DNA from: Bradyrhizobium roseum | Lineage (GTDB): Bacteria > Pseudomonadota > Alphaproteobacteria > Rhizobiales > Xanthobacteraceae | Direction of reading: 5' to 3' | DNA length: 64,000 bases | Assembly: GCF_030413175.1 (NCBI RefSeq) | Contig: NZ_CP129212.1 | Coordinates: forward strand, 1,488,001 to 1,552,000 | In this document: piece after piece, positions 1-7,970 of the stretch | Numbering within the stretch: position 1 is the stretch's first letter | How the letters are laid out: every line of letters starts with the position of its first letter | Notes under the pieces: model-generated | The model's database searches: none | Seen by the model: only the letters and a program-made list of their open reading frames with translations | What the model was told of the DNA's origin: nothing | Position numbers and translations under genes: made by a program

Positions 1-459
1 CGGCGCGCCGAGCCGCTTGGCAAGCCGGCCGATGGTCCCCTGCGGCGTCTCGCCGGGCTGGATCACGCGGGCGGACATCCCGAGCGCCCACGCCGAGGCG
101 TTGACGAGGAAGGCGCTGGATCGCGTCTCGTGATGGATGAAGTCGCCTTGGGCGAGCTTGTCCTCGATGAACTGGTCGGCGGTGCGGGCGTCCGGCACCC
201 GCAGCAGCGCTTCCGCCAGCACCATCAGCGCCAGGCCTTCCTTGGTCGACAGCGCAAACTCGCGCAGCATGTCCTCGACGCCGCCCAGCGGATCGTCATT
301 GGCCCTGATCGCCTCGATCAGCCGCGTTGCCGTGCGATCGATGCGCGCATCCTGCGATGCATCCAGCCCCACGGCTCCCACCAGGCGGGACGCCATGGTC
401 CGATCGTCGGGCGCGTAGGGCGCGCTGAAGGCGGGAAGGGGGGCGGCGGGAATCAGCAT
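1..459 (-). CDS. putA: Bifunctional proline dehydrogenase/P5C dehydrogenase PutA, N-terminal part (cut by window edge)
   Basis: PutA oxidises proline to glutamate in two steps, using FAD and then NAD. Only the first 153 codons lie in the window; the frame is open to base 1. The visible part matches the helical region that precedes the proline dehydrogenase barrel, including STKEGLALMVLAEALLR, RVPDARTADQFIEDKL and the SSAFLVNASAWALG stretch. The start is the ATG at 459: an in-frame TAG lies eleven codons or fewer upstream and no other start intervenes. No strong Shine-Dalgarno sequence is visible. The catalytic domains are outside the window, so activity cannot be judged. Confidence 0.88.
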   Translation of the reverse strand, partial: MLIPAAPLPAFSAPYAPDDRTMASRLVGAVGLDASQDARIDRTATRLIEAIRANDDPLGGVEDMLREFALSTKEGLALMVLAEALLRVPDARTADQFIEDKLAQGDFIHHETRSSAFLVNASAWALGMSARVIQPGETPQGTIGRLAKRLGAP

Positions 460-710
460 GGGGTTGTCTCGGCTTCTGCCAGTCTAGCGAGGCCGACATG
501 GCCGGAACAGGCGGTAAATTTCCTGCCGGTGCTCAGGGAGACCGGAGTCAACGATATCGGCGGTCGGTGCCGGGGCACCCACTGGCGCACGGAGAACACA
601 GCGGACGGAATTCTGGCCGTGCGATCCACAGATCGCGGGCTTGCCGGTTGGCAGCGTGGGAGCGCCGCGCTAATCGTCGAACTCGCCGTCGTTCGGGAAC
701 AATAGGAACC

Positions 711-1370
711 ATGCGAGAAGCCGCTCCGCCGAAAAGGGCAAGCCGAACGCGAACCGGCTTCGCAGCCGTGTTTGGTGTCGTCCTCGCCGTGCTGTTCGGC
801 ACCCCCGCGGCGAACGCCGCCGAGATGAGCGCGGCGATCGCCTACCTTTACAGTTCGGTCTCGATCTACCCACCGTCGGCGACCTCCATGACGGTCTGCT
901 ATGGCTTTGTCTGCCGGCGCCGTGAGATGCTCGATTTTACCGCCGCCGACCGCAGCGCGCTGACGCAGATCATGACGGCAGGCCGGGCTTCGGCCGCCGC
1001 TGAACGCGCCGCGGTGCAGAAAGCGGTCGTGTGGTTCGACCGGCGTATGGGGCCGATCCTGGGTACCAACAAGCGGGTGGCGAAGGCGGACTTCCGCTAC
1101 TTCGACGACAAGCACAATTACGATTGCTGGGATACCACGCGGAACACGACGAGCCTGCTGATGGTACTGCGAGAATGGGGCCTGTTGAAGCACCACACGA
1201 TCGGCGATCCGAGATATCGCGGCAATACGCTGGTGCTGCAGACACCGCACAACACCGCGGTGCTGGTCGATCGCACGACCAAGGTCGAGTGGGTCGTCGA
1301 TCTCTGGCCGCGTGGCTATCTGCAGCCACCCGACGTCATGACGGTTCAGAAATGGGTTACGGAAGATTGA
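711..1370 (+). CDS. Exported protein with transglutaminase/BTLCP-like Cys-His-Asp pattern
   Basis: The product has 219 residues. The start is the ATG at 711, behind AGGAA at 704-708; the frame is open further upstream but only this start gives a clean export signal (basic n-region, hydrophobic 17-30, cleavage near ANAAE at 34-38). Residues 137-155 (NYDCWDTTRNTTSLLMVL) put Cys139 at the head of a helix, followed by His180 in TPHNTAVL and Asp197 in VVDLWP. That order and spacing resemble bacterial transglutaminase-like cysteine proteases. I do not recognise the family by name, so protease or transglutaminase activity is inference. It is divergent from putA, with which no functional link is obvious. 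Confidence 0.6.
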   Translation: MREAAPPKRASRTRTGFAAVFGVVLAVLFGTPAANAAEMSAAIAYLYSSVSIYPPSATSMTVCYGFVCRRREMLDFTAADRSALTQIMTAGRASAAAERAAVQKAVVWFDRRMGPILGTNKRVAKADFRYFDDKHNYDCWDTTRNTTSLLMVLREWGLLKHHTIGDPRYRGNTLVLQTPHNTAVLVDRTTKVEWVVDLWPRGYLQPPDVMTVQKWVTED

Positions 1371-1511
1371 GCGGCCGGTTCTCGCGCGCGATTTAACCAT
1401 CGTGCGTGCAGAAGCGATGCTCGCTCCGCCGAACGCTCACAGTTGTTGGGATTTTTTTAGCCTACTCCCGGATTTTAAGTCCGAGAGGGCGTTGCCGATC
1501 GCGCGTTTGCG

Positions 1512-1712
1512 CTAGACCTTGAGGTTCTCGGCCGAAGTCTTGCCCCGGTTGGCGATCTCTTCGTACTCGACGGACTGCCCTTCATTGAGTGTCGAAAGCC
1601 CGGCTTTCTCAACTGCCGAAATATGAACGAACACGTCCTTGCCGCCATTCGAGGGCTGGATGAAACCGTAGCCCTTGGTTGGATTGAACCACTTCACCGT
1701 ACCTTTAGCCAT
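1512..1712 (-). CDS. Cold-shock domain protein (CspA family)
   Basis: This is a 66-residue, single cold-shock domain protein that binds single-stranded RNA or DNA and acts as an RNA chaperone. RNP1 (KGYGFIQP) and RNP2 (VFVHIS) are both intact, and the length is that of a minimal Csp. Rhizobiales carry several Csp paralogues, so cold induction cannot be assumed. It is a monocistronic gene with a long untranslated stretch upstream. Confidence 0.93.
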   Translation of the reverse strand: MAKGTVKWFNPTKGYGFIQPSNGGKDVFVHISAVEKAGLSTLNEGQSVEYEEIANRGKTSAENLKV

Positions 1713-2073
1713 TCACGTCGTCTCCGCGGAATCAAAAAAGTAACCGAGCCGTCGGTCCCCGCACTAACCGGCCTGCCCGCGCAATCAGGATACGCGGGTT
1801 GGGGCGGACTGGGTAGCGCAAACGGGATGCCGGATTCGGCAAAAAAGTGCCCGTTCGCACCCGATTTCCGCCGTTTTGCTGGTTTTGCGCCGATTTGAAG
1901 CGGCCCGGCGGAGGGGATTCGAAAATTGTTCGCTCCGCCGACCGCAGCCGGAAAGCGTCATCATAAACCTATAAATGGCGTCGGCGGCCGGGCCTGCCGA
2001 CCGGAATATCGCACGCGGAAAACCCCGGTCGCGCGGGGCGACCGGGGCTTCCGGACGAAGGTGGACAACCGGA
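1713..2073. other. Gene-free stretch: csp leader/promoter region
   Basis: This 361-base stretch separates the csp start from the stop of the poly-His gene. It must contain the csp promoter and 5' leader. I see no convincing ORF, RNA gene or strong terminator in it; a run of A at 1840-1846 is the only low-complexity feature. Confidence 0.5.
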
Positions 2074-2313
2074 TCAATAGCAGACGTTGACCGTCCGCCA
2101 GCGGAAGCCGAACGGGGTCAGCACGCGGCGAGGCTGCCAGCAGCCATAGCCGCCGAGGTAGCCGACGCCGAAGCCATGGCCCCAGTGCGGATGGTGATGG
2201 TGGTGATGATGGTGATGCGGCCAGAACCCGCCCGCCGAAGCGGAGGTGGGCGCCAGCGCCATGAGGCTCAGCGAAAGGGCGGCTGCGGCCGCGAGAGTCA
2301 GTTTGCGAAACAT
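2074..2313 (-). CDS. Small exported poly-histidine protein
   Basis: The product has 79 residues. The start is the ATG at 2313, preceded by GGAGAACGACC; an in-frame ATG at 2382 has no comparable site. Residues 1-27 form a signal peptide ending near TSASAGG. The mature part opens with FWP followed by nine consecutive histidines, then PHW, a Gly-rich segment and a CWQPRRVLTPFGFRWRTV tail with two cysteines overall. Tandem CAC/CAT codons encode the run. A periplasmic metal-binding role (Ni, Zn, Cu) is plausible from composition, but no family is recognised. Its neighbours, csp and a cyclase, do not clarify its role. Confidence 0.65.
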   Translation of the reverse strand: MFRKLTLAAAAALSLSLMALAPTSASAGGFWPHHHHHHHHHPHWGHGFGVGYLGGYGCWQPRRVLTPFGFRWRTVNVCY

Positions 2314-2491
2314 GGTCGTTCTCCAAAAATGCGCATTCGACGTTGATGTCCAGGCGCGGGTTTCAGTTTCAGTCTTACCCATCGCCGATCTGTCGCCTGC
2401 GTCACAGAGCAGGTTCGCGACTACTTCCTGAACGAATATTCAGATGTGAAAAACGTCACACAGGTTTGACACCGCCGTTGCCGCGATAGTT

Positions 2492-4234
2492 TCAGGCGGC
2501 GAAGCTGCGCGCTTCGTCGAGCGGCGGCAGCAACGTTCGGGCATCCGCAACCGCGCGCACGATCATCGGCTCGTTGCGCCCGCGAATCTCGACGTCATGC
2601 TGCGGCAACGTATCGGGAGGAATGCCCGCGGTGAAGCAGACCTCGTCGGAGATCACGACCTCGCACAAAAGGCTCTTGGTCATGTCCTGCAGCCGCGCCG
2701 CGACATTGACGGCATCGCCGAGCGCGGTGAACACCATGTGATCGCGATAGCCGATATCGCCGACGATCACTTCGCCGCCATTGATGCCGATGCCGAAACG
2801 GATCGGCTCGTGCAGATCGTGCTCGAGAAACTTGTTCAGCTCGTCGACATTGGCGGCGATCATCGCCGCCGCGCGCAATGCCTGGCGGCAGGCTTCATGC
2901 CGCGTGGTCGACAGCCCAAACAGCGCCAGCATGCCGTCGCCGACGAACTGGTTCGGCATGCCGCCGCTCGCGAGCACCGCCTGGGATACTGCGCCGAGGA
3001 AGCGGTTGACGATGAAGACGGTGTCGAACGGCAGACGTTTTTCCGCCATCCGGGTCGAACCGCGCATGTCGACGAACATGTTGACGAGATAGCGTTCCTG
3101 GCCGATGCGCGTCGGGTTTGAATCATGCCCGTCGGCCGACATCGTGTGCGGCAGGAAGAGCTGAAAGAACGAGATATCGCAGGTCGGCCGCAACTGGCAG
3201 GCAAGGCGGATCGAAGGATCCGGCGTGCCGACCCGGCCCAGCACGAACGCCTCGCGCTGCGAGGGCTCCGGCAGCTCATTGTGGTCGCCGATGATGCGAA
3301 TGCGGCAGGTCGAGCAGCGGGCGCGGCCGCCGCAGACGCTGGCGTGGGGAACGTTGTTTCGCAGGCTCGCCTCGAGCACGCTGAGGCCTTTTGGAACGCG
3401 CACGGTGCGGCCGTTGCCGTAGGAAAGGTTGACCATGCCGCGGCGGCGTTCGTTGACGGCGCGGGCGGCACGGGCCAGCAGCGCGATGCCGATCAGGCCG
3501 AAATAGCCGTACAGGGAATAATCCGTGATGCGCTCGAGCGTCCGCGCTTCGGCACGCGTGCCGATCTGGCTTTGCGATTGGGTCTCCGCGCGCCACTCGA
3601 CGCTGTCGGCTTCCATCACCATGCGACCGCTCTGATAGAAGCCGAGCATCGAGAGTGCCGGGATCAGAACCGCCAGAGCGAGCAGGAACGGCGCGGCGCG
3701 CTTGTAGAAGGCCCGCATCCGCAGCCAGAAATACAGCCCGATGCAGCCATGGACCCAGGCAATCGCCATGACTGCGAGCATCATCCAGACCCGGTATGGC
3801 GTCCAGATCCAGTACAGGAACAGCACCTGCGGATAGAGCCGTTCATGCCCGAACAGCGTCTGGCCGAGCCGGATGCCGATGACATGGCCGATGACCAGCA
3901 TCGGCACGCTGAGGCCGAGCGCGAGCTGCAGCGGCTCGATCGCCTTCCAGCGGAACTGTCGGCGTTCGTACAGCGCCCAGATGCCGAGCGCGGTGTGCAC
4001 CGCGCAGGCGGTGTAGAACAGGACCGTGACCGGGAGGAATTGCCAGAACGCGAGGTGCCAATAGACGCCGTCGGAAAGCGCCTCCAGCGAGATGTTGCCC
4101 AGCGCATGGTTGAGGAAATGGCTGACCAGATAGGCGAACAATACCACGCCGCTGGCGAGGCGAACCTGCCGGAGGCTGATGCCGCGCACGAAGGTCGCGA
4201 TGCGTTCTCTGGATAGGGTTGCCATGCGGTCCAT
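2492..4234 (-). CDS. cyaC: CyaC-type class III adenylate cyclase with heme-anchor membrane domain and [2Fe-2S] ferredoxin domain
   Basis: The product has 580 residues. Residues 25-255 form about six membrane helices rich in helix-embedded His (39, 43, 80, 117, 162). Residues 265-350 are a plant-type ferredoxin domain with Cys301, 307, 310 and 346 (C-x5-C-x2-C...C). Residues 380-570 are a class III cyclase with metal aspartates Asp389 (FVDMRGST) and Asp433 (VGDG), and the transition-state pair Asn510/Arg514 (GDAVNVAAR). This matches Sinorhizobium meliloti CyaC, described as a quinone-responsive diheme-B cyclase carrying a binuclear iron-sulfur cluster. A redox-controlled cAMP output is inferred by homology. 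ATG 4225 is an alternative start; neither start has a clear ribosome site. Confidence 0.9.
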   Translation of the reverse strand: MDRMATLSRERIATFVRGISLRQVRLASGVVLFAYLVSHFLNHALGNISLEALSDGVYWHLAFWQFLPVTVLFYTACAVHTALGIWALYERRQFRWKAIEPLQLALGLSVPMLVIGHVIGIRLGQTLFGHERLYPQVLFLYWIWTPYRVWMMLAVMAIAWVHGCIGLYFWLRMRAFYKRAAPFLLALAVLIPALSMLGFYQSGRMVMEADSVEWRAETQSQSQIGTRAEARTLERITDYSLYGYFGLIGIALLARAARAVNERRRGMVNLSYGNGRTVRVPKGLSVLEASLRNNVPHASVCGGRARCSTCRIRIIGDHNELPEPSQREAFVLGRVGTPDPSIRLACQLRPTCDISFFQLFLPHTMSADGHDSNPTRIGQERYLVNMFVDMRGSTRMAEKRLPFDTVFIVNRFLGAVSQAVLASGGMPNQFVGDGMLALFGLSTTRHEACRQALRAAAMIAANVDELNKFLEHDLHEPIRFGIGINGGEVIVGDIGYRDHMVFTALGDAVNVAARLQDMTKSLLCEVVISDEVCFTAGIPPDTLPQHDVEIRGRNEPMIVRAVADARTLLPPLDEARSFAA

Positions 4235-4288
4235 ACGGTCAATATCGGCGATGCCGGCATTTTATTCCAGCAGTGAATACCATACCCG

Positions 4289-4314
4289 GTCGTCCCTGCG
4301 AACGCAGGGACGAC
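4289..4314. repeat. Perfect 12-bp inverted repeat (REP-like)
   Basis: GTCGTCCCTGCG, AA, then CGCAGGGACGAC form a perfect 12-bp stem with a two-base spacer. It lies between the divergent starts of the cyclase and the GT39 gene, so it is not an ordinary terminator. Its terminal GTCGTCCCTGCG resembles dispersed palindromes of Bradyrhizobiaceae. Confidence 0.7.
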
Positions 4315-4373
4315 GATAGAGTTTTTCCATCGGTATACGTTGACACCTCGGAGGTAGTCGAAGAGAAAGCGCC

Positions 4374-6002
4374 GTGACGACAGCCCCGCCCGATATCAGC
4401 CAGCCTAAACCGGACCGCTCCGCCGCGCCTTGGCTTTGGGTTGCGCTGCTGATCGCCGCGCTGACGGCGATGCGGCTGGTCTATGCTGGCGTACTCGATT
4501 TGCGTACCGACGAGGCCTACTATTGGACCTGGTCGAAGGAGAGTGCGCTGGCCTTCCTCGACCATCCGCCGGGCATCGCCTGGCTGATCCGGCTCGGCAC
4601 CGCCATCTTCGGCGACACCCGGATCGGCGTGCGCTTCGGCGGCATCGTCGCGATGCTGGTCACGCAGCTTCTGCTCGCCGACATCGTCCGGCGCGTGACG
4701 CACGATGCGCGCGCCGTCGTCTTCGCGGTACTGCTGCCGGAAGCGGCGCTGTACTACGGGCTGTTGATGGCGAAGGTGGCGCCCGACACGGCGATGATCC
4801 CTTGCGCGGTCGCGATGCTGTGGTCGCTGGTGCGGCTGCATAAGAGCGGCAATCCGCGCTGGTGGCTCGCCGCCGGTCTTTTTGCCGGCCTCGCGATGTT
4901 GTCCAAGTTCACCGCCATCATGCTGATGCCGGCTGTGCTCGCGTTCGTGCTGGTGCCGGATTGGCGGCGGCGCTGGCTGCTCAGTCCCTGGCCATGGTTG
5001 GCGGCGCTGCTGGCGGTTATCGTGTTCCTGCCGGTGCTGATCTGGAATGCCGAGCACGACTGGGCATCGTTTCGATTTCAGTTTGTGCGCGCCGTCGCGA
5101 CCCATCCGTTTTCCTTCCGCACCGTGGGCGAATTCATCGGGCTGCAGTTCGGCCTCGTCGGCTTCGTGCTGCTGCCGGTGGTGCTTTCGGGCGTGACGCT
5201 GACCGCCTGGCGCGGCTATCGCACCCGCGAGCCGGTTGCGATCCTGCTGTCGACCGCGGTGCTGGCGCCGTTGCTCTATTTCTTCTGGAAGTCGCTGACG
5301 CTGCGGGTCGGCGACACCTGGCCGATGTTTTTGTGGCCCGCCGGCTTTGCGGTGACCGCGATCAATCTCGCCTTGCTGCCGCGCGAGGGTTTTTCGGATT
5401 GGATGGTCAGATCGACATTTCGGTGGGCGAGGGTGGCCGTCGTTTCCGGCATCGCATTCGTGGTCGGCGTGTTCCTCTACTACGTCGCCGCGCCCTGGAA
5501 TTTGATCGGCAGGACCGATCCGGTCGGCGGCGAGGCCGGCTACGAACAGGTGGCGTCGCGCGCCCGCGAGCAGTTGCAGGCAACCGGCGCGACCTGGATC
5601 GCGACGACGGACTACCGCACCTACGCAATGCTGCGCTGGCATTTCAAAGGGCAGGTGCCAGTGATCCAGATCAACGAGCGCGGCCGGTTTCAGGGCTTTG
5701 GCGATCCCGGCATGAGCGCGATCAAGGACCATCCTGGCCTCTACGTCGCGCGCGAGCCGGACCATCGCCTCCCGCTATGGAATCTCACGTCGGCAATCCG
5801 TCAACCACTGGCACGGGTCGAGCGCGTCTGGCGCGGCGTGGTGATGGATACGTATGCGCTAGAAAAACTGACGGGCTGGACGCCGGAGCTCTCGCCGCCG
5901 CCGGACTCGCCGCTGTTTCGCTGGCGCGTGCTGGCGGGTGAATTTTTCACCCGTCATGCCCGCGCAGGCCGGGGATCCAGTCTGCCGCGGCTCCCGGGTT
6001 GA
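4374..6002 (+). CDS. Glycosyltransferase family 39 (ArnT/PMT-like) membrane protein
   Basis: The product has 542 residues. GT39 enzymes transfer a sugar from a polyprenyl-phosphate donor to lipid A or protein on the periplasmic face. Residues 20-380 hold about ten hydrophobic helices. The first periplasmic loop has the DE pair typical of the catalytic acid (LRTDEAYYWTW) followed by LDHPPGIAWLI. A soluble C-terminal domain follows. The start is GTG at 4374 behind AGAGAAAG. The last sixteen or so codons (from about 5952) are encoded inside a palindromic repeat, so the natural C-terminus has been replaced or extended. Donor and acceptor cannot be told from sequence. Confidence 0.85.
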   Translation: MTTAPPDISQPKPDRSAAPWLWVALLIAALTAMRLVYAGVLDLRTDEAYYWTWSKESALAFLDHPPGIAWLIRLGTAIFGDTRIGVRFGGIVAMLVTQLLLADIVRRVTHDARAVVFAVLLPEAALYYGLLMAKVAPDTAMIPCAVAMLWSLVRLHKSGNPRWWLAAGLFAGLAMLSKFTAIMLMPAVLAFVLVPDWRRRWLLSPWPWLAALLAVIVFLPVLIWNAEHDWASFRFQFVRAVATHPFSFRTVGEFIGLQFGLVGFVLLPVVLSGVTLTAWRGYRTREPVAILLSTAVLAPLLYFFWKSLTLRVGDTWPMFLWPAGFAVTAINLALLPREGFSDWMVRSTFRWARVAVVSGIAFVVGVFLYYVAAPWNLIGRTDPVGGEAGYEQVASRAREQLQATGATWIATTDYRTYAMLRWHFKGQVPVIQINERGRFQGFGDPGMSAIKDHPGLYVAREPDHRLPLWNLTSAIRQPLARVERVWRGVVMDTYALEKLTGWTPELSPPPDSPLFRWRVLAGEFFTRHARAGRGSSLPRLPG

Positions 6003-6055
6003 ATCGCGCGCGTCTCTGGAAATGCCGGATCACCCTGTCAAGCCAGGCGATGACG
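5952..6055. repeat. Palindromic dispersed repeat overlapping the GT39 3' end
   Basis: The unit begins CGTCATGCCCGCGCAGGCC and ends with the complementary-type sequence TCAAGCCAGGCGATGACG; the outer hexamers CGTCAT (5952-5957) and ATGACG (6050-6055) are perfectly inverted. The form is that of degenerate Rhizobiales REP-type elements (CGTCATGCCCG...ATGACG). It supplies the stop codon of the upstream gene at 6000-6002. Confidence 0.6.
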
Positions 6056-6537
6056 GCGCGACCGACTGTCATCGGTCGGCAAGATTCGTCTTCCGCCAAC
6101 AAGGCAGACCTAATTTTTCACGCGCTTGGAACGAGGCTTGCCTTCTGAGGTTATCGGCATGGAGACGGAATTTCGCGAGCGGGACAATCGCCGGTCACGA
6201 TCAAGCGGTGTAATGTCCGCTTGCCCTCAGCCATAGCAGGTAGCGACGTGATGATGCGCCGGAGAAACCTTTCGCGAAGCAGCCTTGATGTGCGAGACCA
6301 TGTGAAGGTCAGGGTCGTGAGAAAGCGCCGGAAGCTCACGGATGCGCATCTCGTCGACTCCATCCGCAAAACCGGCAATTCGATCTCAGCCAACAGCAAG
6401 GAAGCTGGCGCAAGGCCGTGCCTCTCGTTGCCGAAGCATATGCCGCCGCCTGCTGTCGCTGCGACCGAACCGGATGTCACAGCATCGATGCAGGCCGAAG
6501 CGGTCTGATCGGGCGGCGTCGCGGCATATTTATCCGA
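6056..6537. other. Stretch without a supported gene
   Basis: Several short frames are open on both strands, but none shows a recognisable domain, a good ribosome site or consistent codon use. The promoter of the ferredoxin gene at 6538 must lie at its right end. Nothing else is visible. Confidence 0.45.
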
Positions 6538-6858
6538 ATGTCAGAAAAACTACCACTTCGCGCTCTGCAGTTGCCAGGGCTGGGCCCAGTTCTGGTGTGC
6601 CGGAAATGTCTGAAGCGGATCCCCGATGGCGAGAAGCTCAGGCGGCGCCTCAAGGCCAGCCTCAAACATCACAGCGGCGGCCAGAGGAAAGGGCGTGCAC
6701 GTCTCGTGCTCGCCAACTGCTTTGGAATATGCCCCAAGAATGCCATCGTTACCGCGAGCGCGGCAACGTTTGCGCGTGGTGAAGTGTTGCTGATCCGGGA
6801 TCGTTCGGAAGACGCGATCGCTCAGGCGACCGCAGTGCTTCTCGACGCGAGTCCCTAG
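6538..6858 (+). CDS. Small thioredoxin-like [2Fe-2S] ferredoxin-type protein
   Basis: The product has 106 residues. Cysteines sit at 21 and 24 (VCRKC) and at 61 and 65 (NCFGICPKNA), the two-plus-two layout of thioredoxin-fold [2Fe-2S] ferredoxins. The start is taken as the ATG at 6538, giving MSEKLPLRAL; a longer frame to 6418 adds an implausible Cys/Arg-rich leader. The preceding bases give only a weak ribosome site. It stands alone between a repeat and ycjF, with no partner oxidoreductase beside it, so its electron donor is unknown. Confidence 0.7.
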   Translation: MSEKLPLRALQLPGLGPVLVCRKCLKRIPDGEKLRRRLKASLKHHSGGQRKGRARLVLANCFGICPKNAIVTASAATFARGEVLLIRDRSEDAIAQATAVLLDASP

Positions 6859-6938
6859 GTAGGCAAAGCGGAGTGGACCCACCATTCAATGCGTGTTCCA
6901 CGAAGCAAGGTGGGCACGTCGCTTCACCCTAAACGAAA

Positions 6939-7970
6939 TCACGCCTCATCATCGCGCTTGCGCAGCAAATCCTTGGCGAGGTCGCCGAGCGCGGGCCGCG
7001 GCAGAGCGGTAAACGGCAGCGGCCGCGTCACGTCGATCGCGGCCAGCCCCAGCCGCGCGGTGAGCAGGCCGTTGAGCACGCCTTCGCCGAGCCGCTGCGA
7101 GAGCTTTGCCGCGATGCCATGGCCGAGCACCTGCTGCACCAGGCTGTCGCCGACCGCCATGCCGCCGGTGATGGCGAGGTGGCCGATGACGTGGCGCAGC
7201 AGGCTGATCATGCCGAGCGTACCGCGGCCGCCGCCATAGAGCCGCGCCAGTTGCCGGATCAGCCGCATCGCGGCGACGAACACGAACAGCACGTCGATCA
7301 GGGCGCGGGGGCTCACCGCGGTAACGACCGAAACGCGTTGCGCGGCCGTGGAAACCAGCCGGCGGGCTTCCTCATCCAGCGGCGCCATCAATTCGCGCTC
7401 GGCGAGCTTGATCATGTCGGCGCCGTCGATAATATCGTCGGCGTGGCTCACCAGCGCGGCGCGGGCGCGCGCCAGTTGCGGGTTTTCATGCGCAAGCTTC
7501 AGCAGATCGTTGACAACGGCGCGGCTTTCGGCGCGGTCGTCGCTGCGCAGCACTTCTATCGCGCGCTGATGCAGCTTCTCGATCGCGGCCAGCCGCGCCA
7601 TCCCGAAGGCTTCGCGCCCGATCACGACCGCCAGCGCCAGCGCTGCGGCTCCCGCGAAGGCCAGCGCGACATACCCGAGCGTTTGGCTGCGCGCAAACAG
7701 GTCCTCGATCAGGTTGACGACGCCGAGCCCCGAGCCGAGCAGCACCAGCCCGCCGACCGCGGACCAGAACAGCGTGCCCCAGCGAAATCCGCGGCGCGCC
7801 AGCACGCGCGGCGCCACGACGGGTACCGGCAACAGCGCAGGATCCGCTTCGGGCGTGATCTGCACGGTGCCGCGGGCCGGGCGTCCAGTTTCGTCCGGGC
7901 CGATCACGACCACACCGGGATCGTCGAGCTTGAACGTGGCCGGCCGCCGGTGCGGCGTTTTCTCGCTCAT
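6939..7970 (-). CDS. ycjF: YcjF-like DUF697/TIGR01620 membrane protein
   Basis: The product has 343 residues. Residues 60-120 hold two membrane helices (WSAVGGLVLLGSGLGVV and YVALAFAGAAALALAVVIG), and the C-terminal half is the DUF697 region with LLRHVIGHLAITGGMAVGDS. The start overlaps the stop of the P-loop protein at 7967-7970 in an ATGA, so the two are translationally coupled, as ycjX-ycjF pairs are in many proteobacteria. The molecular role of the family is not established; a stress or envelope role is usually assumed. Confidence 0.85.
   Translation of the reverse strand: MSEKTPHRRPATFKLDDPGVVVIGPDETGRPARGTVQITPEADPALLPVPVVAPRVLARRGFRWGTLFWSAVGGLVLLGSGLGVVNLIEDLFARSQTLGYVALAFAGAAALALAVVIGREAFGMARLAAIEKLHQRAIEVLRSDDRAESRAVVNDLLKLAHENPQLARARAALVSHADDIIDGADMIKLAERELMAPLDEEARRLVSTAAQRVSVVTAVSPRALIDVLFVFVAAMRLIRQLARLYGGGRGTLGMISLLRHVIGHLAITGGMAVGDSLVQQVLGHGIAAKLSQRLGEGVLNGLLTARLGLAAIDVTRPLPFTALPRPALGDLAKDLLRKRDDEA

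Noticed and set aside
1393..1400. TTAACCAT as a CtrA half-site
   Set aside because: It lies between the ends of two unrelated genes, not in a promoter, so chance is the better explanation.
1441..1465. T-run at about 1450-1458 as a terminator of the exported protein gene
   Set aside because: No stable stem precedes the T-run.
4239..5765. A 508-codon open frame on the minus strand
   Set aside because: It is antisense to the GT39 gene; the product is Arg/Gln/His-rich with no domain, typical of GC-rich shadow frames.
6151..6508. Short frames on both strands downstream of the GT39 gene
   Set aside because: No domain, ribosome site or consistent codon use; neither strand gives a convincing protein.
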